Shown: positions 27,099 to 36,982, counted from the first letter of the stretch. The stretch is 41,027 bases of DNA from Burkholderiales bacterium (GCA_025350145.1 JANXYH010000073.1:1-41027); one strand, 5' to 3'. The notes: generated from the letters alone by a model not told the origin. A program made the numbers and translations.

Positions 27099-28472
27099 TC
27101 AGCGCAGCAGCGTCAGCGCCAGCCCGGCCAGCGCGCAGGCCGCCAACAGCGGCAGCACGCCGAGCTTGAAGCGCATCAGTGCGACCGCCGCAGCCAGCGC
27201 GATCAGCGCCGACGCCACATCGAAGCGCCCGGCCCAGCCCTGCGGCCACAGCACATGCCAGGCAAAGAACAGCGCCAGGTTGAGGATCACCCCGACCACG
27301 GCGGCGGTGATCGCCGCCAGCGGCGCGGTGAAACCCAGCTTGCCGTGGCTGGCCTCGACCAGCGGACCGCCGGCCAAGATGAAGACGAAGCTGGGCAGGA
27401 AGGTGAACCAAGTCGCCACGCAGGCTGCGGCGATGCCGGCTAATGGCAATGCGTCCGGGCCGAAGACCTGCCGGGTCCAGCCGCCGACGAAGCCGACAAA
27501 GGTCACGACCATGATCAGCGGCCCGGGCGTGGATTCGCCCAGCGCCAGGCCGTCGATCATCTGTGTCGCCGTCAACCAGTGGAACTGCTCGACCGCGCCC
27601 TGGTAGACATAGGGCAGCACCGCATAGGCGCCGCCGAAGGTCATCAGCGCGGCCTGGGTGAAGAAGCGGCCCATGGTCGCCAGGGTGCCGTCCGGGTTGA
27701 TGCCGACCGAGGTGCCGACCGAGGTGCCGCCAGACAAGGCCAGCAGGCCGCCCAGGCTCAGCGCCCACAGCCCCAGCCCCACCAGCAGCACCCGCGCCAG
27801 CCTGCCGCGGCTGAAGCGGGCATGCGCCGGGGTGGGCGAATCGTCGTCGATCAGCGCCGGCCCGTAGCCGGCCTTGGCGCTGCCGTGGCCGCCGCCGGGC
27901 GCGAAGCTGGCCGGGCTCAGGCGCGAACCGATCCAGCCGACCAGCGCCGCCGCGCCGACGATCAGCGGAAACGGCAGCCCGGCGGCAAAAATCGCCAAGA
28001 AGGCGGCGCCGGCAATGGACCACATCCAGCGGTTGCGCAGCGAGCGGGCGCCGATGCGCTGCGCCGCATGCAGCACCAGCGCCGTCACCGCCGGCTTGAT
28101 GCCATAGAAGATGCCCGCCACCACCGGCAGCGAGCCGTAAGCCAGGTAGATCCAGCTCAGCGCGATCAGGATCAGCAGCGAGGGCAGCACGAACAGCGCG
28201 CCGGCCGCGATGCCGCCCCGGGTGCGGTGCATCAGCCAGCCGATGTAGGTGGCCAACTGCTGCGCCTCCGGGCCGGGCAGCAGCATGCAGTAGTTCAGCG
28301 CATGCAGGAAGCGCTGCTCGCTGATCCAGCGGCGGCGCTCGACCAGTTCGGTGTGCATCAGCGCGATCTGCCCGGCCGGCCCGCCGAAGCTGACCCAGCC
28401 GAGCTTGAACCAGTAGCGCAGCGCCTGGCCAAAACTGACCGGCTCGGGTGGATGGGTGGGGCTTGCGCTCAT
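27099..28472 (-). CDS. chrA: Chromate transporter, two-domain ChrA type
   Basis: A 457-residue membrane protein with the two homologous CHR halves of long-chain chromate transporters. The first half carries FKLGWVSFGGPAGQIALMH and LNYCMLLPGPEAQQLATYIG; the second carries FFTQAALMTFGGAYAVLPY and GLALGESTPGPLIMV. Ten or so hydrophobic segments are visible. It exports chromate or takes part in sulfate-linked anion exchange. The start is uncertain: ATG 28472 gives a normal N-terminus, while a GTG at 28529 overlaps the gnd stop by 4 bp (GTGA) and would add a proline/arginine-rich leader. The second option would mean translational coupling to gnd. Confidence 0.9.
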   Translation of the reverse strand: MSASPTHPPEPVSFGQALRYWFKLGWVSFGGPAGQIALMHTELVERRRWISEQRFLHALNYCMLLPGPEAQQLATYIGWLMHRTRGGIAAGALFVLPSLLILIALSWIYLAYGSLPVVAGIFYGIKPAVTALVLHAAQRIGARSLRNRWMWSIAGAAFLAIFAAGLPFPLIVGAAALVGWIGSRLSPASFAPGGGHGSAKAGYGPALIDDDSPTPAHARFSRGRLARVLLVGLGLWALSLGGLLALSGGTSVGTSVGINPDGTLATMGRFFTQAALMTFGGAYAVLPYVYQGAVEQFHWLTATQMIDGLALGESTPGPLIMVVTFVGFVGGWTRQVFGPDALPLAGIAAACVATWFTFLPSFVFILAGGPLVEASHGKLGFTAPLAAITAAVVGVILNLALFFAWHVLWPQGWAGRFDVASALIALAAAVALMRFKLGVLPLLAACALAGLALTLLR

Positions 28473-28525
28473 GCTTGGGCCAGGCCGGGTCGGGGGTCGG
28501 GCGGGCGGCGCAGTTCGGCGCGCGC

Positions 28526-29971
<1,446 letters not shown>

Positions 29972-30117
29972 CGGCTGCGCCGCAGTGAGGTGGCCGGCCG
30001 GCGTCTCGGGCAACGCGCCGGCAGCGGCCGCATCATGCCTTGCGCGCCGGCCCCGCTCGGCCGGCTGTGCCCTTGGCGACGCCGCCGCGCCGCCCCATAG
30101 GCGATGATCCGCGCCCG

Positions 30118-31074
30118 ATGACCTTGCCCACCCTGAGCTGGACCGAGTTGAGCCAGCGCGCCGCCGGCTGGAGCCCGACCACCCGGGGGATCCTGTGGAC
30201 CAGCGCGGCCGGCCTGCTGTTTTCATGCCTGAACGCCGGCCTGCGCCTGTTGTCGTCGACGATGGATCCGTTCCAGGCGCAGTTCCTGCGCTACTTTCTG
30301 GGCTTGGTGGTGCTGCTGCCGGTGATGCTGCACCATGGCCTGGGCGGCTACTGGCCAAACCGGGTGGCGCCGCAGTTCACCCGCGGCCTGGTCCACAGCA
30401 TCGGCCTGGCGCTGTGGTTTGCGGCGCTGCCGCGGATCCCCCTGGCCGACATGACGGCGATAGGTTTCACCGGCCCGATCTTCATCATGATCGGTGCCCA
30501 CTACTTCTTCCAGGAGCCGATGCGCTGGGAACGCTGGGCGGCGACGCTGGCGGGGTTTGCCGGGGTAATGATCGTGGTCGGGCCGCGAATCTCGGGCGAT
30601 GGTGGCGCCGGCCACCTGCTGATGCTGGCCTCGGCACCGGTGTTTGCAGGCTCGTTCCTGCTGACCAAGGCCCTGACCCGGACCGAGTCGCCGGGCGTGA
30701 TCGTGGTCTGGCAGTCGATCACGGTGTCGCTGTTCAGCCTGCCGTTTGCGCTGCTGCACTGGCGCGCCCTGTCGGGCACGGAGTGGGCCGCTTTCATGGT
30801 CTGCGGCGTGCTTGGCAGCGCCGGCCACTATTGCCTGACGCGCTCCTTCGTCGCCGCCGACATCTCGGCCACGCAGTCGGCCAAGTTCCTCGACCTGCTG
30901 TGGTCGGCATTGATGGGCTTGCTGCTCTTTGCCGATGTGCCGAACCAGACCACCCTGCTCGGCGGTATGGTCATCAGCGCCTCGACGATCTGGGTGGCGC
31001 GGCGCGACGCCCGTTACGCCCAGGCGCGGCCCGAACCGGCAGACGAGCGACTTGAGCCCGACGGCTCACCTTGA
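30118..31074 (+). CDS. DMT-superfamily (EamA) transporter
   Basis: A 318-residue drug/metabolite transporter with about ten hydrophobic segments in two EamA repeats (about 25-160 and 170-300). Typical features are SAAGLLFSCLNAGLRLLSS, QFLRYFLGLVVLLPVML, ALPRIPLADMTAIGFTGPIF and, in the second half, GHYCLTRSFVAADISATQSA. It resembles the RhaT/YdcZ-like EamA exporters for amino acids or other metabolites; the substrate is unknown. It is divergent from gnd with about 146 bp between, and the DapA-like gene follows 25 bp after its stop, so the two may be one unit. Confidence 0.88.
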   Translation: MTLPTLSWTELSQRAAGWSPTTRGILWTSAAGLLFSCLNAGLRLLSSTMDPFQAQFLRYFLGLVVLLPVMLHHGLGGYWPNRVAPQFTRGLVHSIGLALWFAALPRIPLADMTAIGFTGPIFIMIGAHYFFQEPMRWERWAATLAGFAGVMIVVGPRISGDGGAGHLLMLASAPVFAGSFLLTKALTRTESPGVIVVWQSITVSLFSLPFALLHWRALSGTEWAAFMVCGVLGSAGHYCLTRSFVAADISATQSAKFLDLLWSALMGLLLFADVPNQTTLLGGMVISASTIWVARRDARYAQARPEPADERLEPDGSP

Positions 31075-31099
31075 CCGAATCGACCAGAGGATGGCCACC

Positions 31100-32065
31100 A
31101 TGCGCCTGAGCGCCGACGCCCGCGGCGTCTACCCGATTGCCCCGACCCCGTTCCATGACGACGGCCGGATCGACACCGCCTCGGTCGACCGGCTGAGTGA
31201 CTTCTACCTCGGCATCGGCGCCACCGGCATCACCGTGCTCGGCCAGCTCGGTGAGGCGCCCAAGCTGGGCCATGCCGAGGGCGTGGCGGTGGCCGCGCAG
31301 ATGATCCGCCGCGCCGCCGGGCTGCCGGTGATCGTCGGCGTCTCGGCGCCGGGCTTTGCGGCGATGCGGGCGCTGAGCCAGGAGGTGATGGCGGCCGGCG
31401 CGGCGGGGGTGATGATCGCCCCGCCCAACACCCTGCGCACCGACGACCAGATCGTCGCCTACTACGCCCAGGCGGTGCAGGCCATAGGCGCCGATGTGCC
31501 CTGGGTGCTGCAGGACTACCCGCTGACCTTCAGCGTGCAGATCAGCCCGGGCGTGATCCGCCGCATCGTCGCCGAGCTGCCGAGCTGCGTGATGCTCAAG
31601 CACGAGGACTGGCCCGGGCTGGAGAAGATCAGCGCGCTGCGCGGCTGGATGCAGTCCGCCGCGATGCGCCGCATCGCCATCCTCTGCGGCAACGGCGGCC
31701 TGTTCCTGGACTGCGAGATGCAGCGTGGCGCCGACGGCGCGAACACCGGCTACGCCTTCCCCGACATGCTCTGCGACGTGGTCCGGCTGTGCCAGGCCGG
31801 CCAACGCGACGCGGCGCAGGACCTGTTCGACGCCCACCTGCCGCTGCTGCGCTACGAGCAGCAGCCCGGCGTCGGCCTGGCGGTGCGCAAGTACATCCTG
31901 ATGCGCCGGGGCATCCTCGGCTCGGCGGCCCAGCGCCAGCCGGCAGCGCCGCTGACGGCGGCGGCCCGCGCCGAGGTCGACTACCTGCTGGCCCGGCTGG
32001 CCCGGCATGACCCGCGCGCCGAGCTGGCGCTGGCGTTAGCCCCAACTTCCTCATCGGCGGGCTAG
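31100..32065 (+). CDS. DapA-superfamily (dihydrodipicolinate synthase-like) lyase/aldolase
   Basis: A 321-residue (beta/alpha)8 lyase of the NAL/DHDPS superfamily. Start 31100 is preferred because AGAGG ends 9 nt before it; ATG 31091 is in frame but directly touches that site. The Schiff-base Lys is Lys157 in CVMLKHEDW and the catalytic Tyr is Tyr130 in LQDYPLT. The GTTGE loop of true DapA is GQLGE here (48-52), so both active-site threonines are missing. It is therefore unlikely to make dihydrodipicolinate and is more probably an aldolase or dehydratase on a sugar acid or hydroxy acid. The adjacent transporter may export or import the related metabolite. Confidence 0.88.
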   Translation: MRLSADARGVYPIAPTPFHDDGRIDTASVDRLSDFYLGIGATGITVLGQLGEAPKLGHAEGVAVAAQMIRRAAGLPVIVGVSAPGFAAMRALSQEVMAAGAAGVMIAPPNTLRTDDQIVAYYAQAVQAIGADVPWVLQDYPLTFSVQISPGVIRRIVAELPSCVMLKHEDWPGLEKISALRGWMQSAAMRRIAILCGNGGLFLDCEMQRGADGANTGYAFPDMLCDVVRLCQAGQRDAAQDLFDAHLPLLRYEQQPGVGLAVRKYILMRRGILGSAAQRQPAAPLTAAARAEVDYLLARLARHDPRAELALALAPTSSSAG

Positions 32066-32091
32066 CAGCCGCCTGCGTTGCCGGCACTTGA

Positions 32092-32121
32092 TTGCCTCGC
32101 TCGACAGGCCGGGATTATCAT
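32092..32121 (+). promoter_or_regulatory. Candidate promoter of the M35 peptidase cassette
   Basis: TTGCCT (32092-32097) and TATCAT (32116-32121) with an 18-bp spacer. This is about 157 bp before the first gene at 32278, leaving a long untranslated leader that includes a GGACCTTGGTCC near-palindrome. The rest of 32066-32277 shows no gene I can support. Confidence 0.4.
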
Positions 32122-32277
32122 CGACGCCGCCCCGACGATTTCTAGTTGGACCTTGGTCCGGTGATCGGGAAAGTATCCACCCAATTTTCCAGCGTCGCCC
32201 GGCGGCTGCGGTCTTGATACGAATACCATCAACCTCGCGGCCAAAAGAGGTGACCACCGATAACGCTGACACCGGCC

Positions 32278-32637
32278 ATGCTACAGATCACCAAGGCGCA
32301 ATTGGAAATCTTCCGCGTGGTGGCCGAGCGTGGCTTCATTGAACGCCAGTTGGTGCAGCTCAGGGCGAATTTCCAGACAAAATTCATGGGCGTACCAGAC
32401 GAGGATCTCAGGGCATTGGCGCAGCGCTGCCGTAACCAAGCCGGGCGCTACCAGATCGTCTTCGAAGACGATATCCGCCACTTCATTGAATGCACGATCA
32501 CCTACGGCCTGACTGATGACCCCAAGGATGGCCCGACCTGGATCACCGAAATATTGTGCCATGCCGACTTGAATGGCACCCAGAAAATGGATGTGATCGA
32601 CGTCCTGGAATTGCAGCGGATCAGGCAGCAGCCATGA
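32278..32637 (+). CDS. Small accessory-like protein, first gene of the M35 cassette
   Basis: A 119-residue soluble protein, starting LQITKAQLEIFRVVAERGFI and containing CRNQAGRYQIVFEDDIRHFI and LTDDPKDGPTWITEIL. The layout (a short helical start with ITKAQ...F, an RxxxxRYxI..E.DI..FI centre and a final WxxEIL/DLNGTQKMD segment) resembles small proteins found beside effectors in vgrG/type VI islands. That likeness is from memory and no function is established for them. Its stop overlaps the M35 peptidase start by 4 bp (ATGA), implying translational coupling. GC is clearly below that of flanking genes. Confidence 0.65.
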   Translation: MLQITKAQLEIFRVVAERGFIERQLVQLRANFQTKFMGVPDEDLRALAQRCRNQAGRYQIVFEDDIRHFIECTITYGLTDDPKDGPTWITEILCHADLNGTQKMDVIDVLELQRIRQQP

Positions 32638-33464
32638 CCCGACTGAGTCGACCGCTCGACTCTAGCCGCGTCAAAGTCGCTGACGATGAGTTTTATGCGC
32701 ACCACCCTGAATTGATTGGAAACAACAGCCAGCGTATCCCTTTGTCTGAAACCAATCCGGCGCAGGCGTCGTTGAGGCGGGAGTGGGTCGAATCCTACAA
32801 AAAACATGGTGGCAAGATCGAGGCAAAAGACCAGTACCCGATGACCAAGCCAGATTCGGTAGTCCAGGAATGCCCGGCGAAGGCACTTCTGAATGTCCGG
32901 CCGGCCGCTTCTACGATTAAAGTTGTCGACGCCAGCGAGGCAGAGAAGAAGACTATCGAGAAAGCCCAGGAACGCGCCAAGGCCATGGTCGATTCGGCAA
33001 TCAAGAAGTGCCTGGCAGGGGCGAAGAATCAACCCAGTAACCTGGTCAAGAAATACTTTGGAATCGACAGTACGAGCGATTCCGACAAAGAGAAGATCGA
33101 CGCACTCGTGAGCAACTACGAGAAAATCCTGGCGGGCCTCGACAGCGAAACATTTGAGGTTGAACAGGAAAGCATCACGCCAGGTCAGCCGTATGTCGTC
33201 GCCTATGTTCGGACGCTGCCCTTTATCCATGGTTTCGGCCATGTGCATGTGAACTTTCCAGCATTTGACGGGCAGTCGCATGATGATCAGGCCGGTACGC
33301 TCGTGCATGAACTGAGTCACTATGCCGTCGGAACCGATGACCATGCCTATGATTGGGAGACGTCCAAATGGCGCAAACTCAGCCAAGCGCAACAGATGGA
33401 CAACGCCAGCAGTTATGGCAATTTTGCCTGTGATTGCTATCGGGCTGCCGCTGCGGTCAAATGA
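32634..33464 (+). CDS. M35 (aspzincin) zinc metallo-endopeptidase, candidate effector
   Basis: A 276-residue protein starting at ATG 32634 (an upstream in-frame ATG at 32556 lies in the previous gene). The C-terminal domain (about 150-276) is an aspzincin peptidase. HELSH gives His225, Glu226 and His229, followed by VGTDDHAYD, where an Asp at 235 or 236 is the third zinc ligand of this family. A final NASSYGNFACDCY matches the NADSYEYF region of M35 enzymes. The N-terminal ~140 residues are charged, partly coiled-coil-like (EAEKKTIEKAQERAKAMVD) and unrecognised. There is no signal peptide, so export would need a contact-dependent or other non-Sec route. It is coupled to the preceding small gene and followed by another. 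Low GC suggests acquisition. Confidence 0.85.
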   Translation: MTRLSRPLDSSRVKVADDEFYAHHPELIGNNSQRIPLSETNPAQASLRREWVESYKKHGGKIEAKDQYPMTKPDSVVQECPAKALLNVRPAASTIKVVDASEAEKKTIEKAQERAKAMVDSAIKKCLAGAKNQPSNLVKKYFGIDSTSDSDKEKIDALVSNYEKILAGLDSETFEVEQESITPGQPYVVAYVRTLPFIHGFGHVHVNFPAFDGQSHDDQAGTLVHELSHYAVGTDDHAYDWETSKWRKLSQAQQMDNASSYGNFACDCYRAAAAVK

Positions 33465-33495
33465 TGCCGCACCATTGACGACCCACAGCGAAGCG

Positions 33496-33927
33496 ATGGC
33501 CATGCCCCAGACCCCTACAGTCGGCATTCATTGCCGCTATGAACGGCGCAGCCGAGTTCGGCTCTACAAGGACCACAACGGCTTCATTGCCTACACGGTC
33601 GAGCCCGGCGAGCATGTGCTGCTGGAGATGGAATTAGACAACCAGGTCGCCGGCACCAGCATCCGTCTGGCGCACAACTTGATGCTGGAGCTCAAATCGT
33701 TGCCGCAGCCACCCCAGACCTTCCATACGATGACCGACATCGTGCAGGCCTTGTACAAATTCGGTGGACCTCAATTGCAATTCGAAAGTCGTGCCGCGAT
33801 GGGGGTTCTGCAAATCACTGAATTGACCGCCAAAGGCATTTGCCACGGTCAATTGAAAATCGCCTTTACCGAGCCCACGGTGGACCGAACCGGTGCTGCT
33901 ATGGTGAACCTGAATTGGGCATTTTGA
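33496..33927 (+). CDS. Unrecognised protein, third gene of the M35 cassette
   Basis: A 143-residue soluble protein, not recognised. The frame opens earlier (33322) inside the peptidase gene, but ATG 33496, 31 bp after the peptidase stop, is the sensible start; its ribosome site is weak. The sequence alternates hydrophobic and polar residues (HVLLEMELDN, GTSIRLAHNLMLELKSL, LQFESRAAMGVLQITELT), suggesting a beta-rich fold. No signal peptide or membrane segment. Its place directly behind a candidate toxic protease makes it an immunity or adaptor candidate, which is inference from position only. Confidence 0.6.
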   Translation: MAMPQTPTVGIHCRYERRSRVRLYKDHNGFIAYTVEPGEHVLLEMELDNQVAGTSIRLAHNLMLELKSLPQPPQTFHTMTDIVQALYKFGGPQLQFESRAAMGVLQITELTAKGICHGQLKIAFTEPTVDRTGAAMVNLNWAF

Positions 33928-33984
33928 GACATTCAGGGCGCCGATTCATGGCTTCGCCGCGGACCTTTCGGGCGGCAGTTCATT

Positions 33985-34003
33985 GGCCTGATCGGGTCAG
34001 GCC
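33985..34003. terminator. Hairpin between convergent genes
   Basis: GGCCTGA (33985-33991) and TCAGGCC (33997-34003) form a 7-bp perfect stem with a 5-nt loop in the 97-bp gap between the M35 cassette and the convergent flavoprotein gene. It could stop both transcripts. No T-run on either side. Confidence 0.4.
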
Positions 34004-34024
34004 GGCCGCCGCCGTCAGTGCCGA

Positions 34025-35746
34025 TCAGCCGCACAAGGCAATGCGGTTGAGCACTGCCAGCGCCAAGCGCTCGGCCACCTCGATCCCGTCGACGCCAGCC
34101 GACATGATCCCGCCGGCATAGCCCGCGCCCTCGCCGGCCGGGTACAGGCCGCGGACATTCAGGCTCTGCAGATCGAGCTTGCCGCGCGGCATGCGCAGCG
34201 GCGACGAGGTGCGGGTCTCGACCCCGGTCAGGACCGCGTCGGGCATGGCAAAGCCTTTGATCTGGCGCTCGAACGCCGGCAGGGCCTCGCGGATCGCCGC
34301 CAGCACCGCCAGCGGCAGGCTGGGCTGGGCGGGGTCGGCCAGGTCGGTCAGGGTCACGCCCGGTTGGTACGAGGGCTGGACGCTGCCGAAATCCTTGGCC
34401 AGCGCGCGGCCGTGGCGGCCGGCAATGAAATCGCCGACCAGGCCGGCCGGCGCCTGGTAGTTCTGGCCGCCGAGCGCGTAGGCCCGCGCCTCCCACTGGC
34501 GCTGGAAGGCGATGCCGTCGAGCGGGTTGACAGCGCCCTGGCCGCCCGGGTCGCTGCGGTAGTCCTCGGGCGTGATGGCGACGACGATGCCGGCGTTGGC
34601 GTTGCGCTGGTTGCGCGAATACTGGCTCATGCCATTGGTCACGACCCGGCCGGCCTCCGAGGTGGCGGCCACCACCGTGCCGCCGGGGCACATGCAGAAG
34701 CTGTAGACCGAGCGGCCGTTGCCGGCGTGGTGCACCAGCTTGTAGTCGGCCGCGCCGAGGATGGGGTTGCCGGCATTCGGGCCGAAGCGGGCGCGGTCGA
34801 TCAGGCCCTGCGGATGCTCGATCCGAAAACCGACCGAGAACGGCTTGGCCTGCATCGCCACGCCGCGCGCATGCAGCATGGCGAAGGTGTCGCGCGCACT
34901 GTGGCCTGGCGCCAGGACGACGTGCTCGGTGCGGATCGTCTCGCCGCTGGCCAAGGTCAGGCCGCGGAGCTGCCGCCGCGGCGTGCCCGAGGCGCCGGCC
35001 GGGCCACCCTCGTCGATCAGCAGGTCGACCACGCGCTCGCCGAAGCGCACCTGCCCGCCCAGCGCGGTGATCGTCGCGCGCATCTTCTCGACCACGCCGA
35101 CGAGGCGGAAGGTGCCGATGTGCGGCTTGGCGATCCAGCCGATCTCTTGCGGTGCGCCGGCGGCGATGAACTCGGCCAGCACCTTGCGCGTCAGGTGGCG
35201 CGGGTCGCTGATCTGGCTCCAGAGCTTGCCGTCGGAGAAGGTGCCGGCCCCGCCCTCGCCGAACTGGACGTTCGACTCCGGGTCGAGCCGGCCCTGGCGC
35301 CACAGGCCCCAGGTGTCCTGGGTGCGTTCTCGCACCGCCTTGCCGCGTTCGAGCACCAGCGGCTTCAGCCCCATCTGCGCCAGCACCAGGGCCGCGAACA
35401 GGCCGCAGGGGCCGAAGCCGACGACCACCGGACGCGAGGCGCCGCCGGCCTGGAAATCCAGCGGCGCCTGGGCGACGAAGCGGTAGCCGGTGTCGGGGCT
35501 GGGGCGGATCTGGCCGTCGTCGCGGTGGCGGGCCAGCAGTTCAGCCGCGTCGGCGCCCTCGGCCAGGCGGCAATCGACGGTGTAGATCAACACCACCGCC
35601 GAGCGCTTGCGCGCATCCCAGGCGCGGCGAAAGACGCTCAGCTCGGCCAGCGCCGCGTCGGCAATGCCCAGACGCGACAACACCGCCGAACGCAAGGCCC
35701 CGGGGGCATGGTCCAGCGGCAGACGCAGTTCAGTGATCCGGATCAT
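34025..35746 (-). CDS. FAD-dependent dehydrogenase, COG2509 type
   Basis: A 573-residue flavoprotein of the conserved but uncharacterised COG2509 family. An N-terminal ~90-residue domain (ITELRLPLDH, then KRSAVVLIYTVDC) precedes the FAD Rossmann fold VVVGFGPCGLFAALVLAQMG (from about residue 107). Family motifs follow: NVQFGEGGAGTFSDGKLW, GAPQEIGWIAKPHIGT, MCPGGTVVAATSE and, at the end, YPAGEGAGYAGGIMSAGVDG. All are present and the length is normal. The electron acceptor and substrate are unknown. It is convergent with the M35 cassette and stands alone. Confidence 0.9.
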   Translation of the reverse strand: MIRITELRLPLDHAPGALRSAVLSRLGIADAALAELSVFRRAWDARKRSAVVLIYTVDCRLAEGADAAELLARHRDDGQIRPSPDTGYRFVAQAPLDFQAGGASRPVVVGFGPCGLFAALVLAQMGLKPLVLERGKAVRERTQDTWGLWRQGRLDPESNVQFGEGGAGTFSDGKLWSQISDPRHLTRKVLAEFIAAGAPQEIGWIAKPHIGTFRLVGVVEKMRATITALGGQVRFGERVVDLLIDEGGPAGASGTPRRQLRGLTLASGETIRTEHVVLAPGHSARDTFAMLHARGVAMQAKPFSVGFRIEHPQGLIDRARFGPNAGNPILGAADYKLVHHAGNGRSVYSFCMCPGGTVVAATSEAGRVVTNGMSQYSRNQRNANAGIVVAITPEDYRSDPGGQGAVNPLDGIAFQRQWEARAYALGGQNYQAPAGLVGDFIAGRHGRALAKDFGSVQPSYQPGVTLTDLADPAQPSLPLAVLAAIREALPAFERQIKGFAMPDAVLTGVETRTSSPLRMPRGKLDLQSLNVRGLYPAGEGAGYAGGIMSAGVDGIEVAERLALAVLNRIALCG

Positions 35747-35845
35747 CGCGGCGCCGTGCGCCGGTCAGTCTGTGGCCAGGGCCAGGCCAGGCCAGTCGGT
35801 TCGGCAGGCGATGGTCAAGCCGCAGGGCTTGCCCCTCGTCCGGCC

Positions 35846-36013
35846 TCACCCGCCTTTGCGCGCGCGCTTGCCGGGGTTCTTCTTGCTGCGGGTGTGCGAG
35901 CCACGCTCCAGGCTGATCTTTTGGCCCTTGCCGACGGTGAAGGTCACGCCGGTCGGGGCGGGTGAGGGCGGCGTGGCGCGCTTGTCGGCTTCGGTGATGA
36001 TCTTGTTGCCCAT
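35846..36013 (-). CDS. Small basic protein of 55 residues
   Basis: A short frame with ATG at 36013 and TGA at 35846-35848, preceded by GGAG at 7 nt. It reads GNKIITEADKRATPPS, a proline/threonine stretch, then GVTFTVGKGQKISLERGSHT and RSKKNPGKRARKGG. The tail is strongly basic, like ribosomal or nucleic-acid-binding proteins. I do not recognise a named family. The good ribosome site and ordered composition argue that it is real. It is 100 bp upstream of the flavoprotein gene on the same strand and divergent from an EamA transporter. Confidence 0.6.
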   Translation of the reverse strand: MGNKIITEADKRATPPSPAPTGVTFTVGKGQKISLERGSHTRSKKNPGKRARKGG

Positions 36014-36105
36014 GGCGGTGCTCCGAAAAAATGCGGTTCAGTGACTTTTGAGTCGAACCCAGGATTAGGCCACAAACTTTGGGCGCGTGGTTCAATTCCG
36101 CCACC

Positions 36106-36981
36106 ATGACCCATTCCCGGACCCTGCTGCTGACCGCGCTGGCGATGCTCGCCTTCGCCGCCAATTCGCTGCTCTGCCGTCTGGCGCTGCGCGGCCTGCA
36201 CATCGACGCCCTGAGCTTCGGCTGCCTGCGGCTGCTGGCCGGCGCGCTGACGCTGGCGCTGGTCCTGCACCTGCGCGCGGCGCCACGGCCCCGGGTGGCG
36301 ACCGACCGGGTCGCGGCGGCGATGCTGTTCACCTACGTCGCCTTCTTTTCCTTCGCCTACCTGAGCCTGTCGGCCGGCAGCGGCGCGCTGATCCTGTTCG
36401 GCGCGGTCCAGTTGACGATGTTCGGCGCCGGCCTGCGCAGCGGCGAGCGCTTCAGTGCCACGGCCTGGGCCGGTGTGCTGGTCGCCGCCGCCGGCCTGGC
36501 CTGGCTGGTCGCGCCGGGCGTGCAGGCGCCGCCCCTGGCCGGCGCGCTGGCGATGGCGCTGGCCGGCATCGCCTGGGGCGTGTACTCGCTGCGCGGGCGG
36601 GTGGCTGCCGATGTCCCGGCCGACCCACTCGCCGCCACCAGCCGCAACTTCAACCGCGCGACGCTGTGGGCGCTGGGCCTGGCGCTGGCACTGGCCATCG
36701 CCCAGCCCGGCCAGTCGCACACCGATCCGACCGGGGTGCTGCTGGCGCTGGCCTCGGGCGCGGTCGCCTCGGGCCTGGGCTACGTGGTCTGGTACGCCGC
36801 CCTGCGCGGCCTGTCGGCGCTGCAGGCCGCCAGCGTGCAGCTCTCGGTGCCGCTGATCGCGGCCATCGCCGGCGTGCTGCTGCTGGACGAGGCACTGACC
36901 CCGCGATTGGCGCTGGCCGCGCCACTGATCCTCGGCGGCCTGGCGCTGGCGCTGGTCAAGCGCCGGCCCAGTCGAGGCTGA
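36106..36981 (+). CDS. EamA-family transporter
   Basis: A 291-residue integral membrane protein with two EamA repeats and about ten hydrophobic segments (TLLLTALAMLAFAANSLLCR, FTYVAFFSFAYLSLSAGSGA, GALAMALAGIAWGVYSLRGR, ALRGLSALQAASVQLSVPLI). ATG 36106 is used because the membrane domain begins directly after it; an upstream in-frame ATG at 36079 adds nine unlikely residues. It is probably a metabolite exporter; the substrate is unknown. It is only distantly similar to the DMT protein at 30118. Confidence 0.88.
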   Translation: MTHSRTLLLTALAMLAFAANSLLCRLALRGLHIDALSFGCLRLLAGALTLALVLHLRAAPRPRVATDRVAAAMLFTYVAFFSFAYLSLSAGSGALILFGAVQLTMFGAGLRSGERFSATAWAGVLVAAAGLAWLVAPGVQAPPLAGALAMALAGIAWGVYSLRGRVAADVPADPLAATSRNFNRATLWALGLALALAIAQPGQSHTDPTGVLLALASGAVASGLGYVVWYAALRGLSALQAASVQLSVPLIAAIAGVLLLDEALTPRLALAAPLILGGLALALVKRRPSRG

Positions 36982-36982
36982 G

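Noticed and set aside
32062-32244. A 60-73 codon minus-strand frame before the M35 cassette, possibly an IS end
   Set aside because: I could not match it to a known transposase or terminal repeat, and it overlaps the candidate promoter of the cassette.
32502-33527. A 341-codon minus-strand open frame opposite the M35 protease
   Set aside because: It was considered because it is long in a lower-GC region, but the plus strand has HELSH/GTDD and coupled neighbours while the antisense frame has no motif.
36060-36106. A tRNA 3'-end-like string (GGTTCAATTCCGCCACCA)
   Set aside because: It has a T-loop-like GTTCAATTCC and ends in CCA, but no cloverleaf, D-arm or anticodon arm can be drawn upstream; treated as chance.
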